NCBI GenBank assembly: GCA_043101615.1
Contig: JBICID010000043.1
Span: forward strand, 1 to 64,000
Direction of reading: 5' to 3'
Source: JBLHKT01 sp043101615
GTDB lineage: Bacteria > Planctomycetota > Phycisphaerae > Phycisphaerales > UBA1924
Length of the DNA stretch: 64,000 nucleotides
Part shown: positions 37,286-46,768 of the stretch, in pieces
How the letters are laid out: each line of letters opens with the position of its first letter
Numbering within the stretch: the stretch's first letter is position 1
The notes under the pieces: model-generated
Told to the model about the DNA's origin: nothing
Databases searched by the model: none
The model's input: only the letters and a program-made list of their open reading frames with translations
Made by a program: the position numbers and the translations under genes

Positions 37286-38638
37286 GTGAACCCACGATTC
37301 GCCATCACGACGCTCGCCCTGCTCGCGATCCTCCCCGGTTGCATCGTCCGGACCGATCTCGCGGCCACGGTCGCCCTCGCCGACGGCTCCTCCCGCGCAG
37401 CCCCCGCCAGCGATGCACAGTGGCCCGAACTCTGGGCCCCCGAGGACGCCGAGCCGGGCTCGCCCCACGGCATCGTCATCCCGCTCGAGGGCCCGCTCTC
37501 CACCTGGCGCGGGGTGCACCTGGGCGAGCACCACTACCTCCACGCCTCCGATACCGAGCGGGCCGACGCCGCCCGCCTCGCGACCGCCCTGGACCGCACC
37601 GACGGCTTCCAGTTCCGCGCCGAGGGGCCCGGATCCTTCGTGTTCGTGCGAGACCCGCGTTACACCGGCCCCGACGCACGCCCCGCCCCGGAGCCGGGCG
37701 CCTCCGACCCCGCCGAGCTCTTCAAGGTCGTCTTCGCATGGCCCGACGAGTCCTGGAACGGGCTCGAGCGGGTCCACCTCGAGCGATCATGGGTCGCCCT
37801 CTACGACCCCACCGACCGCGCCAAGGACGAGTCCAAGGGCCAGATCGTCCTCCTCCCGGGCATGTTCGGCACGCCCGAGCCCATGATCGACTCCCTCACC
37901 GGCACCCTGCGCCGCCAGGGCTGGACGGTCCTCCGCTTCCTCAGCCACAACTCACGCTTCACCGAGCGTATCGAGGCCACCGTCTCGCCCTCCGACACCG
38001 ACCGCGTCGCCAGGAGCCTCGCCTCCCAGCTCGCACGACGCGCCGCGGGATGCGCCTACGCCGTGGACCTCGCACTCGACCACGCCGCCCGCCTCCGCCC
38101 CCAGCTCGCCGGCAAGCCGACCGCCCTGATGGGCATGAGCGGCGGCGCACTCGTCGCCCCGACCGTGCACGCCTACGAGCCCGGGCGCTTCGACGCCGTT
38201 GTCCTGTTCGCCGGGGGCGTCAACTTCCTCGAGATCAACCTGCGGTCCAACTACGCCGACTGGATCGACGCCATCGTCCTCGACTTCGACGCCGACGCCG
38301 AGGGCGTGCAGCGCCCCAGCGCCGAGCAGATCCTCGACCTCTCCCGCCAGTACCTCGACCACGCGCCGCTCGACGGGCACCACCTCGCCCCCCTGCTCGC
38401 CGGAAAGCCCACTCTCATCGTGCAGGCCTCGGGCGACAAGGCAGTGCCCGCAGACCTCGGAGAACGGCTCTGGAACCTCGCGGGACGCCCGGAACGCTGG
38501 ACGCTCCCGGTCGGGCACGAGCTGGTCTTCGCGGCCCTGCCCTTCCAGGCGCCCGCGATCGAACGCTGGCTCACCTCGAACCTCCTCGAGCCCGACGCGA
38601 CGGAGACGCCCGCCGCCTCCGGCGCGGACGACTCCTGA
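37286..38638 (+). CDS. Exported alpha/beta-hydrolase-fold lipoprotein
   Basis: The 450-residue product has a signal peptide ending LLAILPGC, a lipobox. After about 170 residues comes a hydrolase-like core: IVLLPGMFGTPEPM (oxyanion region), the nucleophile elbow LMGMSGGAL (Ser near 285), and a late PVGHELVF that supplies a candidate catalytic His. The acid residue is likely in VQASGDKAVP. The substrate is unknown. The start is GTG 37286; no strong ribosome-binding site is seen. The stop overlaps the next gene's ATG by one base (TGATG). Confidence 0.72.
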   Translation: MNPRFAITTLALLAILPGCIVRTDLAATVALADGSSRAAPASDAQWPELWAPEDAEPGSPHGIVIPLEGPLSTWRGVHLGEHHYLHASDTERADAARLATALDRTDGFQFRAEGPGSFVFVRDPRYTGPDARPAPEPGASDPAELFKVVFAWPDESWNGLERVHLERSWVALYDPTDRAKDESKGQIVLLPGMFGTPEPMIDSLTGTLRRQGWTVLRFLSHNSRFTERIEATVSPSDTDRVARSLASQLARRAAGCAYAVDLALDHAARLRPQLAGKPTALMGMSGGALVAPTVHAYEPGRFDAVVLFAGGVNFLEINLRSNYADWIDAIVLDFDADAEGVQRPSAEQILDLSRQYLDHAPLDGHHLAPLLAGKPTLIVQASGDKAVPADLGERLWNLAGRPERWTLPVGHELVFAALPFQAPAIERWLTSNLLEPDATETPAASGADDS

Positions 38639-39579
38639 TGCTGCTCGCCCTCTCGCCCTACCACCTGACCTCGCGTGAGCCCGCCGCCATGGCCGCGCTC
38701 ACACTCGCGGACCGGGTGGTCACGCTGATCCCCACGCCCGCGGCCATGGGCGACGCCGTCGCGGTCCGCGCCGCCGCCGAGCGCAGCGCCCGCTTCGTCG
38801 AGCTCCTCGAGACCTGGCGCTGGTCCACGCCCCTCTGGGACGCCGACCTCGTCGCCTCCGCCTTCGAGGACGAGGACGCACGCGCCGACGTCGAGCGCGT
38901 CATCAGCGAGCTCGACACCGACCCCGCGCTGGCCGACCTCCAACGCATGTTCCCGCCCCGAGCCCGCTCTCACGCGGGCGAGACCGCGGAGGAGTCGATC
39001 CTCAACGCCATCGCGCGCGACCTGCTCAGGGCCGGGCCCAACCCCGCCATCTCGATCCCCGTCGCCGCCGGGCTCGACCGCTTCGCCGCCCGACACGACC
39101 TCATCGCCGTCCGGGCCGCCGGCCCCAGCCTCGCCCAGGTCGCCGAGTCCCGGCTCGCCACGCGCCTGTTCCGCATCGCGATCCCCGTGCTCACGCAGGC
39201 CAGCGCCGAGCGTCTGCTCGAGGCCCGCGCGTCCCTGCTGGCGCCCCTCGAGAACCTCCGCGACGCCCTCAACGAGGCAATCGTCGGCATCGAGCAGCAC
39301 CACGCCCGCACCGCCGGCGCCGAATACACCGACGCCTTCGAGGCCGAGCGCGAAGCCCTGCTCCGCCCCGAGACCGACGACACCATGCCCAGGGTCCGCG
39401 CCGACACCGTCGTGATCGAGGGCGTCCGCCTGCCACCGGACGCCGTACTCGCATCGTCCCTCACCGCCGCACGCAAGGCACGCGGCAGGCCCGCGCCGGC
39501 CCACGAGCCGAGCGCACGCCCCCCGCTCGAGGGCGAGCCCGGCGTGCTCGCCCTCGTCGTCCGCGTGATGGGACGCTGA
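38638..39579 (+). CDS. Conserved-looking protein of unknown function
   Basis: I do not recognise this 313-residue protein. It is Ala- and Arg-rich, predicted mostly helical, with no signal peptide or membrane span. One region (about 215-260) reads as a long amphipathic helix. It begins at ATG 38638 within the stop of the hydrolase gene, so it is probably made from the same mRNA, and it precedes the YyaL-like gene by 52 bases. A role linked to the exported hydrolase is possible but unsupported. Confidence 0.6.
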   Translation: MLLALSPYHLTSREPAAMAALTLADRVVTLIPTPAAMGDAVAVRAAAERSARFVELLETWRWSTPLWDADLVASAFEDEDARADVERVISELDTDPALADLQRMFPPRARSHAGETAEESILNAIARDLLRAGPNPAISIPVAAGLDRFAARHDLIAVRAAGPSLAQVAESRLATRLFRIAIPVLTQASAERLLEARASLLAPLENLRDALNEAIVGIEQHHARTAGAEYTDAFEAEREALLRPETDDTMPRVRADTVVIEGVRLPPDAVLASSLTAARKARGRPAPAHEPSARPPLEGEPGVLALVVRVMGR

Positions 39580-39631
39580 CCCCCCACGAATCTCGCCCGC
39601 CACGAATCTCCGATCCACGAAGCCCACCTCC

Positions 39632-41998
39632 ATGCCCAACGCCCTCGCCGCCGAGACCTCCCCCTACCTGCTCCAGCACGCGCACAACCCCGTCGAGTGG
39701 CGTGCCTGGAACCCCGACACCCTCGCCGAGGCACGCGCACGCAACCTCCCGATCTTCCTCTCCATCGGCTACTCCACCTGCTACTGGTGCCACGTCATGG
39801 AGCGCGAGAGCTTCGAGCACGAGCCCACCGCGCAGCTCCTCAACGAGCGCTTCACCCCCGTCAAGCTCGACCGCGAGGAACGCCCCGACCTCGACGACCT
39901 CTACATGGCCGCCACCGTCACCTTCACCGGACGCGGCGGCTGGCCCATGTCCGTCTTCCTCGAGCCGGACACACTCCGCCCCTTCTTCTGCGGCACCTAC
40001 TTCCCCCTCGATCCCCGCCACGGGCTGCCCAGCTTCCGCCAGGTGCTCGGGGGCATGCACAACGCCTGGAACACCCAGCGCGACGAGGTCCGCGAGCAGG
40101 GCGAGAAGCTCGCCGCCGCGGTCGCCGACCAGATCGCCCGCGCCGGCGATCCCGCCCCCCTCGGGCGCGTCCAGCTCGACCAGGCCCTGCGGGTGCTGCT
40201 CAACCAGTTCGATCCGTCGCACGCCGGCTTCGGCGGGGCAGGGCAGGGCCCCAAGTTCCCGCAGCCCGTCTTCTGCGAGTTCCTGCTCGACGTGCGCGAC
40301 GACGCCGACGACACCACCCGCACCGCCATCGACGCCGCCCTGAGGACCACCCTCGACGCGATGTCATACGGCGGCATCCACGACCACCTCGCCGGCGGCT
40401 TCCACCGCTACGCCGTGGACGCCACCTGGACCGTCCCGCACTTCGAGAAGATGCTGTACGACAACGCGCAGCTCCTCGACCTCTACGCACGCGCCGCGAC
40501 CGTCTTCGACAGCCCCTGGTACGCCCGCACCGCACGCCGAACCGCCGACTACCTGCTCCGAGAAATGTCGGCCGGAATGGAGGGTGAGAGCCGTGGGGGG
40601 GGTGGGGGGTTCTTCAGCGCGCAGGACGCAGAGGTCGACTCACGCGAGGGTCTGTCGTTCCTGTGGAACGAGGAGCAGGTCCGCGCCGCCCTCGACGAGG
40701 ACGACGCCGACTTCGCCGTCGCCTCCTTCGCGATCGACCGCGGGACCAACTTCCAGGACCCGCACCACCCCGACGACCCGCCCGCCAACGTCCTCCGCCT
40801 GCCCGCCCCCCCCGAGTCCCTCGCCCGGACGCTCGGGATGCCGACCCAGGACTTCACCGAACGCCTGACCCGCGTCTCGGAGGCGCTCCGCTCGGCCCGC
40901 GACCGACGCCCGCAGCCCGGCACCGACGACAAGATCCTCACCGGCTGGAACGGTCTGGCCATCGGCGCCCTCGCCCGCGCCTCCGGATTGCTGCACGAGT
41001 CCCGGTATGCCGACGCCGCACGTGCCGCGGCTCGCTTCCTGCTCGCCCGTCACCGCAGCGAGCGGGGCACGCTGCTGCGGACGAGCCGAGCCGGCGGGCC
41101 GGCCCACACGCCCGCGTTCCTGGAAGATCACGCCGCCCTCGCAGGGGCCTGCCTCGCCCTGCACGCGCTCGACCCCAGCGAGACCGAGTTCCTCGACGCC
41201 GCCCGCAACCTCCTCGACGACGCGTTCGAGCTGTTCGCGGACAAGGCGGGGGCGGGGGTGGTGCTGTACGACGCGAGAACCGACCAGGGCGACCTCTTCG
41301 TCCGCCCACGCTCCACCCACGACGGGGCCGTCCCCTCCGCACAGAGCCAGACGCTGCACGCCCTGCTCGACCTCGCCGAGACCTCAGGCGATCCGACCGA
41401 CATCGAGCGTTGCGCGGCCCACCTGAACGCGCTCTCGCCCGCCATCGCCGCCAACCCGTACTCCACGCTCCACGCCGTGCGGGCCTTCCGCAGGATCCTC
41501 AAGAACCGCGCCGCCTACGAGCCCCACGTCGCGTTCTTCGATGAGGAGGCGCCGCGGGCACAGCCCTCGGCCCCGCCCGCGGTCCCCGTCGAGGTGTACG
41601 CCTCCGCCGAACGCGTCGCCGTCGCCGACGACGAGCCGGCCGAGTTCCAACTCGTGCTGCGGATCAAGCCCGGGCACCACGTCGTCGCCGCCGACCCCGG
41701 CCCCGACGCGCCGCGGGGCCTGCTGCCGATGCGGGTCGGGCTCGTCTCCGGCCAGGGCGTCGGCGTGTACGCCGACTACCCCGCCGGCACGCCGCACGGC
41801 GTCGAGTCGGTCGGGCGCGTCAACGTCTACGAGTCCGACGAGCAGGGGCTCGAGTTCACCGTCGCCCTCGAGAAGGCCGACGGGGTGGGCGCCTCGCCCG
41901 GCCACCCCATCCTCGGCATCACGCTCCAGGCCTGCACCGACACAGAGTGCCTGCCCCCGATCACCCTCGAGCTCGACGTCGCCGTCGATATCAACTAG
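39632..41998 (+). CDS. YyaL/SSP411-type thioredoxin-domain protein with DsbD-alpha-like tail
   Basis: The 788-residue protein begins with the family thioredoxin-like domain (ETSPYLLQHAHNPVEW; CYWC at 50-53 where the family usually has CHWC; MSVFLEPDTLRPFFCGTYFP). A six-hairpin-glycosidase-like helical toroid follows, with GGIHDHLAGGFHRYAVD, PHFEKMLYDNAQ and ILTGWNGLAIGALARA. The first 670 residues match the usual family length. A further roughly 110 residues resemble the N-terminal domain of DsbD: LRIKPGHHVVAADP, VYADYPAG and a final LQACTDTECLPP with two cysteines. There is no signal peptide. Function is unknown; a redox-linked role is likely. Confidence 0.85.
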   Translation: MPNALAAETSPYLLQHAHNPVEWRAWNPDTLAEARARNLPIFLSIGYSTCYWCHVMERESFEHEPTAQLLNERFTPVKLDREERPDLDDLYMAATVTFTGRGGWPMSVFLEPDTLRPFFCGTYFPLDPRHGLPSFRQVLGGMHNAWNTQRDEVREQGEKLAAAVADQIARAGDPAPLGRVQLDQALRVLLNQFDPSHAGFGGAGQGPKFPQPVFCEFLLDVRDDADDTTRTAIDAALRTTLDAMSYGGIHDHLAGGFHRYAVDATWTVPHFEKMLYDNAQLLDLYARAATVFDSPWYARTARRTADYLLREMSAGMEGESRGGGGGFFSAQDAEVDSREGLSFLWNEEQVRAALDEDDADFAVASFAIDRGTNFQDPHHPDDPPANVLRLPAPPESLARTLGMPTQDFTERLTRVSEALRSARDRRPQPGTDDKILTGWNGLAIGALARASGLLHESRYADAARAAARFLLARHRSERGTLLRTSRAGGPAHTPAFLEDHAALAGACLALHALDPSETEFLDAARNLLDDAFELFADKAGAGVVLYDARTDQGDLFVRPRSTHDGAVPSAQSQTLHALLDLAETSGDPTDIERCAAHLNALSPAIAANPYSTLHAVRAFRRILKNRAAYEPHVAFFDEEAPRAQPSAPPAVPVEVYASAERVAVADDEPAEFQLVLRIKPGHHVVAADPGPDAPRGLLPMRVGLVSGQGVGVYADYPAGTPHGVESVGRVNVYESDEQGLEFTVALEKADGVGASPGHPILGITLQACTDTECLPPITLELDVAVDIN

Positions 41999-42100
41999 AA
42001 ACAGCCCGAGAGCACGGAGTGTCAGCGACGCGCCGCGCAGGGATCGTTGCTGCTCTCCGACCGCCTCCCACGACCCCCACGCGCCCACCCTCCCCCGGCC

Positions 42101-42727
42101 TCACAGCACGCCCAGCCCCACCAGCGCCGCCCGCATCTGCCCGGCCGTGTCCCCCGTGTGATCGATCAGCACCGCCTCCCACCCGCGCGCCCGGGCCGCC
42201 CGGATGTTGGCCTCCAGGTCGTCGAAGAACACGATCTGCGGGCCCGCGTACCCCGAGGCCCGCTCGAACGCCTCGTAGATTTCCTCGTCGGGCTTGGCCG
42301 CTCGCAGCAGGTGGCTCGCGTGCTGGTGCCCCAGCGTGCCCGCGGTCGGGAAGTCTCGCTCACGGCGCAGCCAGTGGCGTGCGTTGGTGTTGCTGAGCAT
42401 GCCGGTCGTGCGACCCAGCGTGTGCAGCTCGCCGACGAGGTCGGCGACGCCCTCGTACTCGCCCAGCAGCCACGCGTCGTGCACGACCGCGATCTCCTCG
42501 GGGGTGTACAGGCCCCGGAACGATTCGGACACGGCCTCGAAGAAGTCGGCCTCGCTCATCGCGCCCCGCTGGTACTCCTGCGAGTGGGCCCGGCGCACGT
42601 CGTACAGGTCGGGGTCGTCCACGCCGTCGCGCAGGTCGAGCCCCGCCGCCGCGACGCCCTCCGGGAAACTCCGGCAGATCCGCAGGATCACCCCGCCCCA
42701 GTCGAAGCACACGAGCCGGTCACCCAT
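42101..42727 (-). CDS. HAD-superfamily hydrolase
   Basis: The 208-residue protein shows motif I LVCFDWGGVI (nucleophile Asp; the second motif I Asp is replaced by Gly, as in several HAD subfamilies including some that are not phosphatases), motif II MLSNTN, motif III lysine in AKPDEEIY, and motif IV VFFDDLEANI. A helical cap lies between I and II. The substrate is unknown. ATG 42727 overlaps the truD stop by eight bases, so translation is coupled to truD. Nothing is visible in the 100 bases downstream, towards the convergent YyaL-like gene. Confidence 0.82.
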   Translation of the reverse strand: MGDRLVCFDWGGVILRICRSFPEGVAAAGLDLRDGVDDPDLYDVRRAHSQEYQRGAMSEADFFEAVSESFRGLYTPEEIAVVHDAWLLGEYEGVADLVGELHTLGRTTGMLSNTNARHWLRRERDFPTAGTLGHQHASHLLRAAKPDEEIYEAFERASGYAGPQIVFFDDLEANIRAARARGWEAVLIDHTGDTAGQMRAALVGLGVL

Positions 42728-44060
42728 CCGCGGCCATCCCCCGGTTCCGGCGGTCTCCACGCTGCCTCACCTCGTCGGCCAGCGGGTCGCCCTTCATCAC
42801 CTCGTCCATGACGGTCGTCGCGAAGGCGCCCCGCGGGAGTTCGAACGAGCACTGCACGTACGCCCCGTGCTCGTCCACGCCTCCCTCCACATCGGGGTCT
42901 CGGAGCGGGATCCGCAGCGGGCGGCGCTCGCCCCGGATCATCTCGAGGTTCTTCAGCTCCACGCCGTGCAGGTCCTCCGGGCCCATCCCCGCCTCGGCGA
43001 GGGCCGCGACCTCGCGCTCGTCCACCGCGCCGCCGGCGCGCATCATCTCCCCACCCCACATCGGACCGCTGGGGCCGATCTCGAAGGCGTGCAGGCGTGC
43101 GACGGTGTCGGGGTCGCTCACGTTCTCCTCGGTGATCGGGAAGCAGACGCGCCGCTTCTGCACGAAGGCCAGGTCTCCGGGCTCGAAACGATCAAGGGCC
43201 TCGTCCTCCACCCGTCGCTCCAGCACCCCGTTGAAGACCGCGGACTGGAACGAGGAGATGTAGAAGCTCGCCTGCGTGGGGTCGATCGCACGGATCGCAC
43301 GCTCCGCGTCGCCCCCCTTGGCCAGGGCCGCGAGCGCACGGCGCTCGGCCTGGTAGACCCGGGGCCAGGTCTCCAGCGCCCGGGCGTAGTCGCCCGCGGC
43401 GTGGTGCTCCCGGGCCTCGCGCTGGCTCTCGGGGCTGAGCTCGTGCGGGGAGAGCAGCAGGTCCAGGGCCTCGGCGTAGCGCGCCAGCAGCATCGCCCGC
43501 CCGATCAGGTGGTTGTTGTGCAGATAACCGAAACGCTGCTTCCCGATGCGGTTGGGCACGCCGGTGGACGCCAGCCGGTCCAGGATCGCCTTGGCGTTGC
43601 GGACCGAGGTGGGGTCCACGTCACGCACCTTGATCACGAACCGGTTCCCGAGCAGGTGACCGCGCTTGAGCTTGTTGGCGTGCCGGTCCGCCCACAGGAC
43701 CGTGAGCCTCGGGTGCTCCAGGCTCCTGAAGTCCGCCATGTCGCGCCCCGGGACGTGCACCGAGACCACCTGGCGCGTGAACGCCCGCTTGTCCTTCAGG
43801 CCCGCGGTGCCGACGGCGCGCGCCGAGACCCCGAAGTGACGCGCCAGCGTCGACGTCATGTCCATGGTGGACATCCCGCGCTTCTCGACGAACAGGTACA
43901 GGTGCTCCCCCTCCCCGCACGGCTCGTACAGCGGCACCTCCTCGACCACGAAGTCCGGGTCGCGCTGCTTGATCGCGCCGCCGATGCCCGCGACGTCCGC
44001 GGTGAGGTAGCGCGGGGCCTGCACGTGCGTGGAGAACGGCGCCATCGGCTGTTCGCTCAT
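42720..44060 (-). CDS. truD: tRNA pseudouridine(13) synthase
   Basis: The 446-residue enzyme converts U13 of tRNA(Glu) to pseudouridine. The catalytic Asp is D90 in TAGLKDKRAFTRQ, and KRGHLLGNRFVIKVRD and VPNRIGKQRFGYLHNN are typical. It has the insertion domain of the family. The start ATG 44060 follows a purine-rich stretch, 13 bases after the preceding gene's stop. The genes 44604-44074-42720-42101 run in one direction; only the first carries a clear promoter hexamer. Confidence 0.93.
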   Translation of the reverse strand: MSEQPMAPFSTHVQAPRYLTADVAGIGGAIKQRDPDFVVEEVPLYEPCGEGEHLYLFVEKRGMSTMDMTSTLARHFGVSARAVGTAGLKDKRAFTRQVVSVHVPGRDMADFRSLEHPRLTVLWADRHANKLKRGHLLGNRFVIKVRDVDPTSVRNAKAILDRLASTGVPNRIGKQRFGYLHNNHLIGRAMLLARYAEALDLLLSPHELSPESQREAREHHAAGDYARALETWPRVYQAERRALAALAKGGDAERAIRAIDPTQASFYISSFQSAVFNGVLERRVEDEALDRFEPGDLAFVQKRRVCFPITEENVSDPDTVARLHAFEIGPSGPMWGGEMMRAGGAVDEREVAALAEAGMGPEDLHGVELKNLEMIRGERRPLRIPLRDPDVEGGVDEHGAYVQCSFELPRGAFATTVMDEVMKGDPLADEVRQRGDRRNRGMAADG

Positions 44061-44073
44061 CGCCGCTCGCCGT

Positions 44074-44529
44074 TCACAGCTCGAACCCCTCGTCCTCGTC
44101 CTCCGGGAACTCGGGCGCGGTCGCGGAGTCGAGCACGTGCTCCTCCACCCAGATCGGCGTGCCGGTCGCGATGCCCAGCGCGATGGCGTCGCTGGGGCGG
44201 CTGTCGATGGTGACCACCGTCCCGTCGTCCCTCATCACGTCCAGCTGCGCGAAGAACGTGTGGTCCGACAGGTCGTTGATCACGATCTTGTCCAGCACGC
44301 CCCCGAGCTCGCGGATCACGTTGCCCAGCAGGTCGTGCGTCTGGGGACGCTTGATGGTGATCCCGTTCAGCCGACGCTCGATCGCCTGCGCCTCGGGAAG
44401 CCCGATCACGATCGGGAAGGTGCGGGGCTCCGAGTCGTCGCCCTCCTCCATCACCTCGCGCAGCTCGATGATCTGATAGTCCACCAGCTCGCGGATCAGG
44501 ATGCGGCTCAGATGCATGCGGACGGCCAT
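44074..44529 (-). CDS. Bifunctional nuclease family (DUF151) protein
   Basis: The 151-residue protein matches the DUF151/BFN family, for which plant members have DNase and RNase activity. Recognisable parts are IVIGLPEAQAIERRLNG, TIKRPQTHDLLGNVI and the conserved VTIDSRPSDAIALGIATGTPIWV. The C-terminal UVR-like extension of some members is missing; instead it ends in an acidic EDEDEGFEL. ATG 44529 has GGGAG five bases upstream. It is followed 13 bases later by truD. Confidence 0.85.
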   Translation of the reverse strand: MAVRMHLSRILIRELVDYQIIELREVMEEGDDSEPRTFPIVIGLPEAQAIERRLNGITIKRPQTHDLLGNVIRELGGVLDKIVINDLSDHTFFAQLDVMRDDGTVVTIDSRPSDAIALGIATGTPIWVEEHVLDSATAPEFPEDEDEGFEL

Positions 44530-44603
44530 GGCGACTCCCGTTGCAGGATCATCCGCCCAGACGCGCGCGAGTCAATACACCACCGCCAATCGGGCCCGAA
44601 ATC

Positions 44604-45476
44604 TCACGCCCCGCGCCCCGCACCGCCCGTCCCGCCCCCACCGGACCCGCCCCCGTCCCAGTCCACCAGGTGAGACCCCTCGCCCCCGGGTTCCGTCGCG
44701 TCCGCGCCGGGCGGGTCCGACAGCGCGTGCCCGAATCGGTCCAGCAGCTCGGTCGGACACCCGATCGGGATCACCACCAGCTCCCCCAGCAGCTCCTGGG
44801 CCTCCAGCTCCCCGAAGCCCGGCTTCAACGCCGCGAACGTCACCGTCACGTCCGCCCGGACGCAGACCCCGCCGCGCTCCGCGCCCGTCACCGCCCCCGT
44901 GTCCGCGTCCAGCCCGCTGGGGATGTCGGCCGCGACCACGCGAGACCCGCGCTCGCGCAGGCGCTGGATCGCCCGCACGCCGTCGGCGAACACGCCCTCG
45001 ATCGGGCGTGAGAGCCCCGTACCGAACAGCGCGTCAACCACCACCGCGGGCGCTCGGTCGGTCTCCGCCGGGGCCGCCCAGCCATCGAGCGGGCTGATGG
45101 GCAGCCCCATGCGACGGCAGACCCCGAGGTTGATCGCGGCGTCGCCGCCCGACCCCGCGGGCCCGACCAGCACGATCCGGACGTCCGCATCCGCGTTGGC
45201 GAGGTGGCGGGCCGCGCCCAGGCCGTCCCCCCCGTTGTTCCCCGGCCCGCAGAAAACCACCACGTCGCGCCGCCCGAGCTCCTCCAGCATCGCGAGCGCC
45301 TCGTCGGCCAGCCCGGCGCAGGCGTTCTCCATCAGGGCGAAGCTCGGCAGCCCGAACTCCTCCACGCTCAGCCGGTCGACCTCCGCCAGACCGGCGCGGT
45401 CCACCACCCAGACACGCTCCTCCGGGCCGCGCTCTTCACGCACGCCCCTGCCCTGATCCGCTCGGTCCTGTGCCAT
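44604..45476 (-). CDS. nnrE: NAD(P)H-hydrate epimerase
   Basis: The 290-residue enzyme interconverts S and R forms of hydrated NAD(P)H, feeding the dehydratase at 33219-34175. The YjeF_N signature is clear: SFALMENA, VVFCGPGNNGGDGLGAARHLA, VVDALFGTGL and ADIPSGLDADTGAV. About 20 charged residues precede the domain and a Gly-rich tail follows it. ATG 45476 lies exactly six bases after TAGACT, so the mRNA is probably leaderless. It is divergent from the glycosyltransferase gene across 30 bases. Confidence 0.92.
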   Translation of the reverse strand: MAQDRADQGRGVREERGPEERVWVVDRAGLAEVDRLSVEEFGLPSFALMENACAGLADEALAMLEELGRRDVVVFCGPGNNGGDGLGAARHLANADADVRIVLVGPAGSGGDAAINLGVCRRMGLPISPLDGWAAPAETDRAPAVVVDALFGTGLSRPIEGVFADGVRAIQRLRERGSRVVAADIPSGLDADTGAVTGAERGGVCVRADVTVTFAALKPGFGELEAQELLGELVVIPIGCPTELLDRFGHALSDPPGADATEPGGEGSHLVDWDGGGSGGGGTGGAGRGA

Positions 45477-45482
45477 CGCCCC

Positions 45483-45488
45483 AGTCTA
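45483..45488 (-). promoter_or_regulatory. -10 hexamer of nnrE (leaderless type)
   Basis: Minus-strand TAGACT ends six bases before ATG 45476. Back to back with it, plus-strand TACGCT at 45493-45498 lies eight bases before GTG 45507 of the glycosyltransferase gene. Confidence 0.5.
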
Positions 45489-45506
45489 CCGCTACGCTCA
45501 CCCCCT

Positions 45507-46727
45507 GTGACGGCGCACGACCTGGTTCTCATCCCGCTCTCGCTTATGTCCACCGCCTTCGCGGCGTTCTGGTGCATCGGCTGCTACCGGATCCGGCGTT
45601 CGCTGCGCATGATCCCGACGGCTCGGGCGGGGCTGGCCCTCGCCTCCGAGGACCGCCCCCTGGTCGTGATCGTGCCCGCGCACGACGAGGCGGGCTCGAT
45701 CTCTTCCCTGATCGAGACGCTGCGGGCCCAGACGCACACCTCCTTCCGCGTCGTGCTCGCCCTGGACCGCTGCACCGACGACACAGAGGGCGTCGCCCGC
45801 AGAGCCATCGACGCCGACCCCCGCTTCGAGATCGTCACCATCGACGATTGCCCGGACGACTGGGCCGGCAAGGTCCACGCGGCCCACACCGGCTACACCG
45901 CCTCGGCCCACGCGCGCGACGCCGAGCACCTGCTCTTCACCGACGCGGACTGCACCTTCCATCCCGAGGCCCTCCGCGCCACCGCCGCCCTCCTGGAACA
46001 GCGAGACCTCGACCTGCTCAGCCTGTTCTCCACACTCACCACCGACTCGTGGTTCGAGCACCTCGTTCAGCCCGCGGCCTCCTTCGAGCTCGGACGCTGG
46101 TTCCCACTCAACCGCGCCAACGCCGACGCCGGCCTCCCCAAACGCCCCTTCGCCAACGGGCAGTTCATGCTCTTCCGGGGCGCGGCCTACCGCGAGCTCG
46201 GCGGGCACCAGCACCCCGAGGTGCGCGCCGCCCTGCTCGAGGACATCGCCTTCGCACAGCGCTTCGGGCGAGAACGCAGGCGGACCGGCCTCATGCTCGC
46301 CGACGCCATCGTCCGCTGCCGCATGTACGACAACTGGGCACAGTTCCGCAAGGGCTGGAAGCGGATCTACACCGAGTCGGCCAACCGCAAGCCCGCGCGT
46401 CTGCGCGCCGCGGCCTGGCAGCTCCGCCTGCTCGCGATCGGTTCGCTCGCGGCGCTCGCCACGCTCGCCCTCGCGCTGACAGCCCTCCCCGCCCTCACCG
46501 AGCTGGACGTCTACGCACTCTCCGTGTCCGGGCTGGCCCTGATCGCGTGGACAGGCTCGCTCCGGCTGATCCATCGGGCCGCCCACGCGCCGCGATGGCT
46601 CATCCCGGTCTGGCCCCTCGGGCAGTGGCTGGTCGCCGGGATCCTCACGGACGCGGCCCGGGACCTCTCGACCGGGGTGCCCACGTCCTGGGGCGGTCGT
46701 TCCTACACGCGCCAGCCGCGACGCTAG
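45507..46727 (+). CDS. Family 2 glycosyltransferase, membrane-bound
   Basis: The 406-residue GT-A enzyme has an N-terminal membrane helix, then VVIVPAHDEAGSISSLIETL, ALDRCTDDTEGVARRA, DWAGKVHAA, FTDADCTFHPEAL (the metal-binding DAD) and a later LLEDIAFAQRFG (the acidic ED catalytic region). Two or three hydrophobic helices close the protein. The DWAGK and DAD arrangement resembles the HpnB/CrtQ-like branch, which acts on lipid acceptors, but the acceptor here is unknown. The start is GTG 45507. Confidence 0.85.
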   Translation: MTAHDLVLIPLSLMSTAFAAFWCIGCYRIRRSLRMIPTARAGLALASEDRPLVVIVPAHDEAGSISSLIETLRAQTHTSFRVVLALDRCTDDTEGVARRAIDADPRFEIVTIDDCPDDWAGKVHAAHTGYTASAHARDAEHLLFTDADCTFHPEALRATAALLEQRDLDLLSLFSTLTTDSWFEHLVQPAASFELGRWFPLNRANADAGLPKRPFANGQFMLFRGAAYRELGGHQHPEVRAALLEDIAFAQRFGRERRRTGLMLADAIVRCRMYDNWAQFRKGWKRIYTESANRKPARLRAAAWQLRLLAIGSLAALATLALALTALPALTELDVYALSVSGLALIAWTGSLRLIHRAAHAPRWLIPVWPLGQWLVAGILTDAARDLSTGVPTSWGGRSYTRQPRR

Positions 46728-46733
46728 CCCGCA

Positions 46734-46762
46734 CGAACCCGCCCCACGCCCGCCCGTACAAT
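46734..46762 (+). promoter_or_regulatory. Promoter of the exbD operon (leaderless type)
   Basis: CGAACC (46734-46739), 17 bases, TACAAT (46757-46762), then six bases to GTG 46769. Confidence 0.6.
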
Positions 46763-46768
46763 CTCGCT

